Positions 26,959 to 36,100 of a stretch of DNA of 64,000 bases are shown here, one piece after another. The DNA is from Marinobacter litoralis (GTDB lineage: Bacteria > Pseudomonadota > Gammaproteobacteria > Pseudomonadales > Oleiphilaceae): assembly GCF_016427555.1 (NCBI RefSeq), contig NZ_JAELVS010000002.1:310001-374000 (forward strand), given 5' to 3'. The notes under the pieces were generated by a model. The model was given only the letters and a program-made list of their open reading frames with translations. It was not told the origin of the DNA and made no database searches. Both the position numbers and the translations under genes were made by a program. Position 1 is the first letter of the stretch, and every line of letters starts with the position of its first letter.

Positions 26959-27906
26959 TTAGTTTTTTTTCGGGCCTACTCTGCGTAATAGGATCTTCAC
27001 GCCTTGTCGCAGATCATGATTTAGCTCCGATTTTGAGCTGGGGGGGAAGGTTTCTTTATACATCTTTAATGCAGAAATAAGCATGCCTTCGTTAACAAAG
27101 CATGATTGTAGTGTTCGTAGATATCTAATAACACGGATCTCTAACCGCTTTCTTAATTCGATATTTGGTTCTATTGATGATAGGTGTTTTCGGCTATCTA
27201 TCAAATTTCTTAACATGCGTTCATTATCATTGCTCATATTCGCGCCATGCACTCTACGCTCAAATCCTATCCCAGGGACAATTACGATATTTCCGTGCAT
27301 AGCGACTCGGTATATTAAATGGAAGTCTTCGCATGCCGTTAGCGATACATCAAATCCTTGTTCTTGCTTAACGTAAGCAGTCCTGAATATTGGAGAAGAG
27401 GCAATTGTGAAGTTGTCGTCAATCAATATGTTCCGGCATTCTTCTGACGTTAGGGTAAAGTGCTTGTTCTTATAGGCTAGTAAATAAGGAACTAGATTTG
27501 GGCAACTGCTGAAATGGTCTGCTGATCGAGTCCCGCCGGTAAAGTTTCGGTAGTTCACTACGCATAAAGCAGATTCGGGGTGGGCTTGCAGAGCTTTTAC
27601 CTGGGTTTCGATTTTCTCAGGAAGCATGATGTCGTCGGCATCGAAGAAGTTTACCAACTCACCAGTAGCATACTCTAAACCGTGGTTTCTGGGGCCTGCG
27701 CAGCTACCGCTGTTCGGTTGGTGTATGTATATTATGTTAGTGCCGTAATTTTTCACGATCTCGGCAGTATTATCGGTTGAACCATCGTCTACGACGATGA
27801 CTTCTAAATTTTTGTAACTTTGAGAAAAAACGCTGTCGAGCGTTTCGGTGATAAATTCAGAAGCGTTATAAGCGGCGATAATTATGCTGACTAGAGGTTC
27901 ATCCAT
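26959..27906 (-). CDS. Glycosyltransferase family 2
   Basis: GT-A glycosyltransferase of 315 residues on the minus strand. It starts PLVSIIIAAYNASEFI, with VIVVDDGSTDNTAEIV and LVNFFDADDIMLP (DxD). ACEDFHLIYR lies in the acceptor region. No membrane helix is seen. It is the last gene of the leftward flippase unit and converges on the Wzy-like gene. The donor sugar is unknown. Confidence 0.9.
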   Translation of the reverse strand: MDEPLVSIIIAAYNASEFITETLDSVFSQSYKNLEVIVVDDGSTDNTAEIVKNYGTNIIYIHQPNSGSCAGPRNHGLEYATGELVNFFDADDIMLPEKIETQVKALQAHPESALCVVNYRNFTGGTRSADHFSSCPNLVPYLLAYKNKHFTLTSEECRNILIDDNFTIASSPIFRTAYVKQEQGFDVSLTACEDFHLIYRVAMHGNIVIVPGIGFERRVHGANMSNDNERMLRNLIDSRKHLSSIEPNIELRKRLEIRVIRYLRTLQSCFVNEGMLISALKMYKETFPPSSKSELNHDLRQGVKILLRRVGPKKN

Positions 27907-27981
27907 AGAACGACCATCCTAAGTTTGGCATTGGAGCACGGCAGCGTGTTCTAGTGGGCAAATCAAAGTATAGCTCGTTGC

Positions 27982-29547
27982 TCATGTTTCGCCATGCTTC
28001 GCGAATAGTGTCGGCCAATTGAGTAAAAGCATCCACCTCTCCGGCAAGACTCTGGCTAGCTGGGTGTGTTCAAGGGCAGAAAGCAAGAAAGGTAGGGTCA
28101 TAAGCACGTAAAAACCATAGAATGTGGCGCAAATCAGTATTGCTGTTATCTGTGGAATCTCTGTTTGTACGTTCGAATACAGTGAGCTTATCAAATAGTA
28201 ACCGACGCACGATACGAGCAGGGGGCGACCCCAAAGAAATGTTATTTTACCTATAGACAAGTTGAGTTCTTTGCATATTAAGGCAGGGACAAGAATGAGT
28301 CGTGTTAGAGCGTACGAAACCATCACGGAAAATGCGATGTTAATAAGGCTCGTATCGAATAATATGGGAACTACAATTAATAGTGCGCCAAGGAATGAAG
28401 TTTCTGCCATGCTGACAAACGACATAACGCGAGGTTTCTGCCTTGATAAGAAGGCACTATTAATCGGCATGGTTATGAATAAGAGCATTTTTCCAGCTAA
28501 AAGAAAAAGCCCTGACAAATAGGCGGTTCTATAGTCAAAATTATTGCCCATCCATAATTTGATTAATGGTTCTCCGAGAGTAATAAACCCGACCATAGAT
28601 GTGCATGCAAGAATTACGTTGAGTTTAGTGAAAATGATCAGCTTGCTCGTAAAACCGTGTATGTTGTTGTTTACGTGCTCACGGGTCAGTATTGGTGTAT
28701 ACATGCTCACAGCCCGATATAAAAACTGAAAGAGGTATTCCACTAGGCGCTGCCCTACATAGAATACTGCTAACAATTGCGGGCCAAGAAAAAAACCAAT
28801 TGACCAGAGTGGGGCGCGCTCTTGGAGCAAACGAGATACATCGATCAAGAATGTCCAGGTACTAAAATTGAAAAGGTCTTTTAGGTGAGCACGTCGAAAA
28901 CGGGAAATTTTAACGTGGACATCAGGTTCAAGGCGGTGGGAGAAATACCGAAATGCAAGGTTTGAGATTAGTGAGCCGGCAAGCCCAATAAGAGCCACTT
29001 CAATGATGCCTTTGCCAATCAGTAGCGCGGCAATCGTTGCTATTGTTGAGGCTAGTTTAACGCTGATCCGTACAGCCGACATTAGATCGTACCGTACATG
29101 ATAGGAAATTATCCCGGCATAGGCTTTGAACGGAAACTCTAACGCAAGGTTAAGACCTGTAATGATAATCAACGACTGGATGAGAGTGGTATGATCGCCC
29201 GAGCTGGTTATATTCGGGGTAAGGCTAGCAATGATAATCGTGGTAAGGATGATGAGCAACGCTAGTGCGCAGTAGAGAACGAAGGCTGTTGAGGACACAT
29301 ACTGAGCTTCGGTTCGATCCCCTCGGGTCAATGAGGCTGCGATAAAACGAGTGACTGCTGAGGCGAAACCGAGGTCAAACAGGTAGAACGACGCGGTAAT
29401 GCTCCCCACGAGTACCCAAATACCATAGATTTCCTCTCCCAAATGGTGCATCAGAAGTGGCAACATCAGGAATCCGATGCCTATATTGATCGCCGTCTCG
29501 ATGGTGCGAAAAGCGGAGCTTTTTATCAGTTTTCCTAATAATGTCAT
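27982..29547 (-). CDS. Oligosaccharide flippase, Wzx-like (copy A)
   Basis: Polytopic MOP-superfamily transporter of 521 residues and about twelve to fourteen helices, expected to flip lipid-linked repeat units across the inner membrane. The N-terminus (IGIGFLMLPLLMHHLGEEIY, LFDLGFASAVTRFIA) is clearly paralogous to the flippase at 30.6 kb. The ATG at 29547 overlaps the TGA of the upstream gene, so it is preferred over an in-frame start at 29637 that would run deep into that gene. Together with copy B it gives two flippases in a single unit. Confidence 0.86.
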   Translation of the reverse strand: MTLLGKLIKSSAFRTIETAINIGIGFLMLPLLMHHLGEEIYGIWVLVGSITASFYLFDLGFASAVTRFIAASLTRGDRTEAQYVSSTAFVLYCALALLIILTTIIIASLTPNITSSGDHTTLIQSLIIITGLNLALEFPFKAYAGIISYHVRYDLMSAVRISVKLASTIATIAALLIGKGIIEVALIGLAGSLISNLAFRYFSHRLEPDVHVKISRFRRAHLKDLFNFSTWTFLIDVSRLLQERAPLWSIGFFLGPQLLAVFYVGQRLVEYLFQFLYRAVSMYTPILTREHVNNNIHGFTSKLIIFTKLNVILACTSMVGFITLGEPLIKLWMGNNFDYRTAYLSGLFLLAGKMLLFITMPINSAFLSRQKPRVMSFVSMAETSFLGALLIVVPILFDTSLINIAFSVMVSYALTRLILVPALICKELNLSIGKITFLWGRPLLVSCVGYYLISSLYSNVQTEIPQITAILICATFYGFYVLMTLPFLLSALEHTQLARVLPERWMLLLNWPTLFAKHGET

Positions 29548-30518
29548 CAGAGTGCGCCAGCAGGTTCTTCGGCGGCCGACCGCGGCTTTGTGTTGGGAGC
29601 AGAGTGAGTATTGCGGTTTACAATAGTCATACTCCATTGATGAACAGAATAAGGGATTGCACCCTCAAGTATCCGGTCGAAGACACTTAACGCGGCTTCG
29701 CGAGAGAACACACCCGAGATTACACCCGGCCAGATATCAACGTCCTTACGGTCCACAACTTGTATTATTCTTACCGGCACAGTCTTAAATCCAAGTGCGC
29801 TAAGGGCGGCGGCTCGGTGTTCTCCTCCTGCTACTTGCCAACACCATTCATCATTCGAAACGCGTAGCATGATGCCGCGAATGTCCCCATCGTGGCCATT
29901 ATGACGATGATGGCCGTTCGCTTCGAGCGACGCCATCAATCTGTGGATTCGCCGGGCCTCGACTAAAAGTTTCTGTTCATCAACCGGGCCCCAGAAGTGC
30001 CAGCCGTTTTCAATAGAGAGGTTTCGGCCTGCTGCTTTGCTTTCAGATTGAGCGAATAACTCTCTTGCTTCACGCCACTCGGTAGGGGTTCGTGTATCCC
30101 ATGGCATAGATATGCCACAAGGAACCTCATTGTGGAGCCTTGAATGGTGATGTTCTGCAAGTCCTAGCCACTCAGCTGCTGTCTTGGGTTGTACGTAGGT
30201 ATAGTAATGCTTTAACGCATGGTGAATGCTTTGCTCACTATTTTGGGCTGAGAGTCCTGCTTTCGACGCTAGCACGAACGGGTGTGTGGACGTAATATCT
30301 AGCGGTAGGGTGCGCAGGCCTCGGCCTTTGGAAATAGGAACGTCAACTAATACTGGCTGGGTAGTGCTCTGGTAAAGCAGTAGCGCTGGATGGTTTCCAC
30401 TTGATCGGACATCGATCGGGGGTAACTCTCCATATTTTGAGAGCTTATAGCCCATAAGCCCAGCAAGGCGTTTTAAACAAATTTTTAACCAAAGTTTAGG
30501 GTTCAAACAGTGTGGCAT
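29547..30518 (-). CDS. Uncharacterised protein with ParB-like GGEHR motif
   Basis: I do not recognise a family of known function. The 323-residue protein is soluble, without signal peptide or membrane helices. It is His-, Trp- and Arg-rich in the middle. At residues 231-249 it has GGEHRAAALSALGFKTVPV, which matches the nucleotide-binding G-x-H-R-x-x-A box of ParB/sulfiredoxin-fold proteins. No helix-turn-helix like that of partition ParB is evident. It lies between two Wzx-like flippases and overlaps copy A by three bases, so it is probably part of the glycan pathway. The start is uncertain: no good ribosome site precedes 30518, and Met22 (30455) is an alternative. Confidence 0.7.
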   Translation of the reverse strand: MPHCLNPKLWLKICLKRLAGLMGYKLSKYGELPPIDVRSSGNHPALLLYQSTTQPVLVDVPISKGRGLRTLPLDITSTHPFVLASKAGLSAQNSEQSIHHALKHYYTYVQPKTAAEWLGLAEHHHSRLHNEVPCGISMPWDTRTPTEWREARELFAQSESKAAGRNLSIENGWHFWGPVDEQKLLVEARRIHRLMASLEANGHHRHNGHDGDIRGIMLRVSNDEWCWQVAGGEHRAAALSALGFKTVPVRIIQVVDRKDVDIWPGVISGVFSREAALSVFDRILEGAIPYSVHQWSMTIVNRNTHSAPNTKPRSAAEEPAGAL

Positions 30519-30558
30519 ACTTATAACTCAACATTGCTAGTCAATACGTGAGTTTTAG

Positions 30559-32079
30559 TTAAATAAGAATTTTTAACTGTTTAATTGGTAACAGTTTGCG
30601 CAATTCAGTCTTTTCGCTGTCGGAAAAGCCGAATTTTACGCCTATACCCGCGGCTATGATTATCATCAGAGCTGATAATCCAGCGAGCTGAAAATAATCT
30701 TCAGGCTTAACGGTGGCATGCACCCAAAGATAAATGGACACAAGTGGCAAGGTTGTTGCCAAGAAAGGTCGAATTAAGCAGGCGTAGTAGTGATAGGCAG
30801 GCATATCTATGGATCGGCAAGCGAAGAAAGGAAGTACGAATGCGCGAAGGGTTAGTAGCGGTATCATGGTGCCTAAAGCAACACCGATCAAGTCATAATA
30901 TTGCACTAAAATAAGGCTTAGCACCAAATTAAAGCTCACTTCCACAACGTCAATTTTTGCGACGATGCTGTGCTTGTTCGCCGCGTACATAGCCGAATTG
31001 AGTGGATGGTTGGCGAAGCCAATCATTCGGCCAACGAGTAGTATCACCATCACCCAATAGGCTTCTGAATAACTTGGCCCCATCCAGCGATTAATGAACG
31101 CTTCGCCAAATATCACTAATCCTCCTCCTGCGATGAGTGCCAGTACAAGATTCAGGCGAGTGATAAAGAGAAGCTTCGAATGTAACTCGCGGTTATCCTC
31201 TTTGGCGTGGTAAGCCGTAAAAATAGGCACGAACATGTTGGTCGCCTGGCTGAGAAACTGGGCCACGTAGTCCACGAGCCGCAAGCCTATTGCATAGGGC
31301 GTTACGCTCGCGGCAGAAAGAAACCCGGCAATCACGAAGTTGTCCACGTTGTTGCGCATTTGGTAGGCGATGGCAATAACGAACGACCAAATACTGTACT
31401 TAAATAATTCCTTACTGTTGTCACGGGCGGCTAACGACAGCGAAATTCTGAGGGCGGGGAAGGCCGATTTGCAGACAAGGTAATAGAGGATATTGGACAC
31501 TCTGGCAGTACAGAAAGTGATGACGGCTAAGGCAACGACTCCATAGCCTATAGATATAAACCACCACGTCAGTACTGCTCCGAGCAGAGTCATGATGATT
31601 CGTACCAAGGCTACTTGATGAAACTTCAGCTTCGCATTCGCTACGCCGGCCAGGGCGTTAAAGGGAAATTCTAGAGCGACGGATACTCCTATGATAAGCA
31701 CGAGCCATTGAATAGTATCTTTGTCAGCTTCGTTATCGATGAATCCACGGCTTATTGCGCTTGCGACAATGCTCACGAGGATGATTACAACGGCGATGGC
31801 GATATATATGGCCAGTGCGGTATTAATCGTGACGTTGGCTTGTTGGTCATCGTTCAGGCCAAAAGCCCGACTGACATACCGGGTTACGGCACTGGCCATG
31901 CCCATGTCGAAAAGATGATAGGCGGCAGCTAAGCTTCCTACGACCGTCCAGATGCCGTACCAGTGGTCACCAAGTTCATGAATAAGGAAAGGCATCATGA
32001 AGAAAGCGACGACGATGCTCACGAATGTTTGTGAAACCCTGGTGACGGAGCCTTTTAAAAGTTCAATGGCGGTTGACAC
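30559..32079 (-). CDS. Oligosaccharide flippase, Wzx-like (copy B)
   Basis: MOP-superfamily flippase of 506 residues with about fourteen helices. The opening FMMPFLIHELGDHWYGIWT and LFDMGMASAVTRYVS parallel copy A almost position by position, so the two are paralogues. A GTG at 32079 is the start, one base after the stop of the upstream GT2 gene. The presence of two flippases suggests two lipid-linked substrates or division of labour between a main chain and a modified unit. Confidence 0.86.
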   Translation of the reverse strand: MSTAIELLKGSVTRVSQTFVSIVVAFFMMPFLIHELGDHWYGIWTVVGSLAAAYHLFDMGMASAVTRYVSRAFGLNDDQQANVTINTALAIYIAIAVVIILVSIVASAISRGFIDNEADKDTIQWLVLIIGVSVALEFPFNALAGVANAKLKFHQVALVRIIMTLLGAVLTWWFISIGYGVVALAVITFCTARVSNILYYLVCKSAFPALRISLSLAARDNSKELFKYSIWSFVIAIAYQMRNNVDNFVIAGFLSAASVTPYAIGLRLVDYVAQFLSQATNMFVPIFTAYHAKEDNRELHSKLLFITRLNLVLALIAGGGLVIFGEAFINRWMGPSYSEAYWVMVILLVGRMIGFANHPLNSAMYAANKHSIVAKIDVVEVSFNLVLSLILVQYYDLIGVALGTMIPLLTLRAFVLPFFACRSIDMPAYHYYACLIRPFLATTLPLVSIYLWVHATVKPEDYFQLAGLSALMIIIAAGIGVKFGFSDSEKTELRKLLPIKQLKILI

Positions 32080-32080
32080 G

Positions 32081-33061
32081 TTAGCCGTTACTACCTGTTG
32101 CTTTTAGTTGTTTTAATTGGTTTAAGACGAAAGGGGGAAGGCAAGATAAAAAAAGGTAAAAAAGGCTAATTCGATCTTTTCGTTTGACAAGCGCTTTGAA
32201 GAACGATTTCCGTGCTAACGCCATGCTTTGCTGTTTGAAATGTGAATAGCCAACTTCAAAGTGGAATCGCCCAACCCTTTGCCTCAAATGATTCAACGAT
32301 ATGGTGTCGCCCTTGTGGTACTGCATCATTTTCTCGGTGCAGGCGATTAATCCGGGTGCACGATCCTGAATGCTCCGGAGTGAAATGCTGCCTGACCGAA
32401 CGCGGTACTGATGAAAAATGCCAGGGATATAGATAAAGTCGTAGCGGCTCGCGACAGCTTGCCACATTAAGTAATCGTCTGAATTTCGGACGTCCTCATC
32501 AAAACCGCCCACCTGCTCGAAGACTTCGTGCCGAATAGCTACACCTGATGTACCTAAGTAATTTGATACAGCCAGACCTTTCAGCGCTTCACTAGCTTGG
32601 ATCAGATAGGCATTGTTCGATACGGCGCTCTTTTTCAGATTATGCAGGGTCTTATATGGGGCTAGAAAATCCGGATTGATGACATGCCCGACCTCATCGA
32701 TACATGCAAACCCTGTAAAAGCCAGTCCGGCTTTTGGGGCTTTTTCCATGCATTCAACCGTTGTTGCCAGTTTTCCCGGCAGCATGATGTCGTCTGAATC
32801 GAAAATGAAAACGAATTCGCCCCGAGCTTTCTGTATTGCACGGTTTCTGGGGATGGCCGGTTTGCCACTGTTGTCCTGATGGAAGTATCGAATTCTGGGG
32901 TCGTCGTACTGGGAGATAATGCTGGCGGTCTCGTCAGACGATCCATCGTCAATAATCACTACCTCGAAGTCCTGAAATGACTGATTCAGGATCGAATCCA
33001 GTGTCTTACCGATGTATTGTGCCGCGTTGAACGCGGGCACAATGATTGAAGCTTTTGGCAT
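32081..33061 (-). CDS. Glycosyltransferase family 2
   Basis: GT-A glycosyltransferase of 326 residues. It begins MPKASIIVPAFNAAQYI, with VVIIDDGSSDETA, FVFIFDSDDIMLP (DxD) and VRNSDDYLMWQAV. The ATG at 33061 is chosen because AAGGA lies about six bases before it and the family N-terminus begins there; an in-frame start at 33139 adds an unrelated 26 residues. It heads the leftward unit GT2, flippase B, ParB-motif protein, flippase A, GT2. Confidence 0.9.
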   Translation of the reverse strand: MPKASIIVPAFNAAQYIGKTLDSILNQSFQDFEVVIIDDGSSDETASIISQYDDPRIRYFHQDNSGKPAIPRNRAIQKARGEFVFIFDSDDIMLPGKLATTVECMEKAPKAGLAFTGFACIDEVGHVINPDFLAPYKTLHNLKKSAVSNNAYLIQASEALKGLAVSNYLGTSGVAIRHEVFEQVGGFDEDVRNSDDYLMWQAVASRYDFIYIPGIFHQYRVRSGSISLRSIQDRAPGLIACTEKMMQYHKGDTISLNHLRQRVGRFHFEVGYSHFKQQSMALARKSFFKALVKRKDRISLFYLFLSCLPPFVLNQLKQLKATGSNG

Positions 33062-33164
33062 TTGCGTCCTTGCCACTTCAGAGGATGTTTGATTGCCTAA
33101 AGTATAGCCAGTTTCATAGGCATTCGATAGGCAAATCAAACCGTCTCTCTGATGATTCCTTGAA

Positions 33165-36100
33165 TTAATATCTTAATGCTTCCATGGAGCTGGTGTACGA
33201 TGACCCAGCTGTTGCGCCACCACCCATTATATAGAGTGTGCCGTTGATCGTCGCTGCCGCGGCTCCGTGCTTGGGCGTTGGAACATTGGTTAGAGGGCGC
33301 CACGTGTTCGTGGTCGGATCGAACTCTTCATTCTGCTCGAACACGCCGGTTGTATTGTTAGCGTTGAACTCGCCACCGGCCACCTGAATTTTGCCCCCAA
33401 TCACACCGACACTCATGGTGCGTCTGCCGGTTGGCATTGGGCTCATGTTCGACCAATTGCCGGTTGCCGGGTCGAACATCTCAACCGTTTTCATTGCGCC
33501 TTCAATTGTAGTGCCGCTTGCTTCACGATGACGACCACCAAAGACGTAGATCTTTCCGTTCATAACTGCAGAGCCGGGGTTGTCGCGAACATACGTCAGG
33601 GATTGGCCAGGCTGCCAGGTATTTGAAAGGGGATCGAACACTTCCACTGTATTTAGAGAATTGCCGGCAGTCCCCATACCGCCAATGATGTAAAGATTGC
33701 CGTTGAGGGCTTGGGCAGTTGCGCCACCCCTTGCGGTTGGCATGGAAGGAAGCGTTGCCCAAGTGTTGGTTAAGGGGTTGTACACTGAGGCGTTGGTCAC
33801 GGCACCTGAGAAAGGTGCCGTTGATCCGCCAAATACATAAAGTTCGCCGTTATAAGCTGCGACAGCAGGGTTTTCAACCCCGGCACCGGGAAGCGGCGCT
33901 CCTTGGCTCCAGCTGTCTGATGCCGGATCGTATATGAGCAAGTTGTTCAGGTGTCCGCTGCTGTTTTTGCCGCCCACAGCGTAGAACTTGCCGTCGATAG
34001 TTGCCCCGGAGGCATCCAGTACCGCAATGGGCGCAGGTGCCTTGGGTTCCCAGCAGCCCAGGCTAACGGGCTTAAGCGAGGTGAGGTTGCCGCCACCGAA
34101 TTCGCCGACAAACAGGTTGCCAGATGGTGACTTTGTCATGGGCAGCGGGTCGTTGAATCCTGTTACCAACGGGCTGCCTTCGATGCCGTAGTTTCCGGTA
34201 CTGTCGAGTTTGACTCTGAAAATATCGTCTCCTACCGAGTAGTTTGTGATCAACAGCTGGCCATTCAAGTAATCGCCCACACAACCTTGACCGCCTTGGT
34301 ATTCAATAATGGCATTGGACGATTTGTGTTCGCCAAGAAGATAAGCGGGCTCTTCGTAGTTCGGTAAAGGCGCGACGTTTTGGTAGGAGCCGTCTTTAAA
34401 GACGCACTCATCGCGGTGCGGGTTGGGGTGGCCATAATAGGCACCTTGTTTGATAAGCAGCAGCAGATCAGGCTGAGCGCCAGGGTTATGTCCCCCGTTT
34501 TGGTAGCTCGCTGTGCTGGCTAATCCGAGACACTGGGGCTCTGGTTTTGGCGGGAAGGTGCCGGTTACACCAAGGCCATTGTCGGTTGCGTACATGTTCC
34601 CGTTGGAATGGAACACAAAGTCATAGCTATTCCTCAGGCCGGTTGCGTAGGTGGTGACATCGCAGGGTGGGGGGCCGAATAAATCGTTAGCATTATGGCA
34701 TGTGCCGTCAAAGTTGGCGGAAAACACATCGGCCACAAGAATAGCCGCGCTCAGAGGCTGTTCTTGCATTTGCCCGAATTCAGAATTCGATTCGTTGGGC
34801 GCTCCAGCGCCGGTATTGCCGCCCATGGCAATATACAGGCGATTATCATCCGGGCCGAAGTGTATGGAGTTGATCGAATGGTTGGCTATTGCCCTTGGCA
34901 ACCCCGTGATAACGTGTTCAACCGTTCCGAAACCTTGACCGCCAATGCGCGTCACCATGCCGGAATTCGGTTCGCCATTATCGATCGATGGGCTGCTATG
35001 GGCTACCCACAGTTCTACGTCGTTGGCTGTGGAGTACGGAGAAACGGTGATTCCTAGGGTTAGTCTTGGGCCTAGGTCGTTTTCAAGTGCGTTAATGACT
35101 TCATCGTTGATAACGTTGAGCTCGCCGTCAAAGGTAAGAGCCCGAATGGTACCGAATAGTTGGGTTACGTAGAGCCGATCATCAGGCCCCCAGACCATCG
35201 ATGTCGGGTAGTCTATGTTGTATTGCCGTTTGATGAAGTCGACACCAGAATTTGGTGCGAGAGGAGCCTCACCTTCCTGTAACGTGAATTCGTTAAAGCG
35301 GTAGATGATTGGTGCGGCGGCATGGCGATGAGTCGCAAAAATACCGGTAAAACTCCGTGTTCCTATTTCTGGGTCGATACCTGCGGCGTCGAAGCTAAAG
35401 AACTCGTCAGGCGGATATACGGTATCGAGCTTGTAGGTTGATCCCCCATTAAGGCTGTAATTCAAGTCAATGCTACGGGAGTAGGGGTCTACAATCAGGC
35501 CGAATTTAGCATCCGAGCCAACGAGCCCCGCCACTGCAACATTTTTTTCGATCAGTTTTTGCCCGTTTACTTCCAGCAAGTAATGCAGAACGGTGCCACT
35601 GGGCGTAGAGGCCGCAACCAGTTTGAGGTAGTTGTCCTCATCATTTCCGAACCAAAGCCCGGCCTGTTCATAGTTGCCCGTACCCTGCGGTACATCCAGT
35701 ACTTGAGTGGTGATCCGGGTAATTTGGTTCGGCGCAGCAAAACCAACGGCCAGAGCATTATCCAGCGAGTTGACCCCGCCGATATTCAGCCCAGAGGTGG
35801 TGGTCAGTTCCAGATAACCCTGCAAGAAAAACATCTCAAGGTTGTCCTGGATGTAGCCGGTTCCTGAGGTCGGTTTATCCACCCAGGTAAATCCGGTACC
35901 TCTGCCGTTCTTATCCATGTAGTAGCCTTGGCCCTCGGTGAAGCTGAGCTGATAAGGCAGATCTATACGGACATCGCTGCATTGCACCGGGGCACATTTG
36001 TCTGAGCTTGCAACGGTTAATTGAACAGGTATATCCACCGGATTTCCGCTGGCCGGGCTGAGAGTGACCAGGCCGCTGTAATTTCCCGATGCCATGCCCG

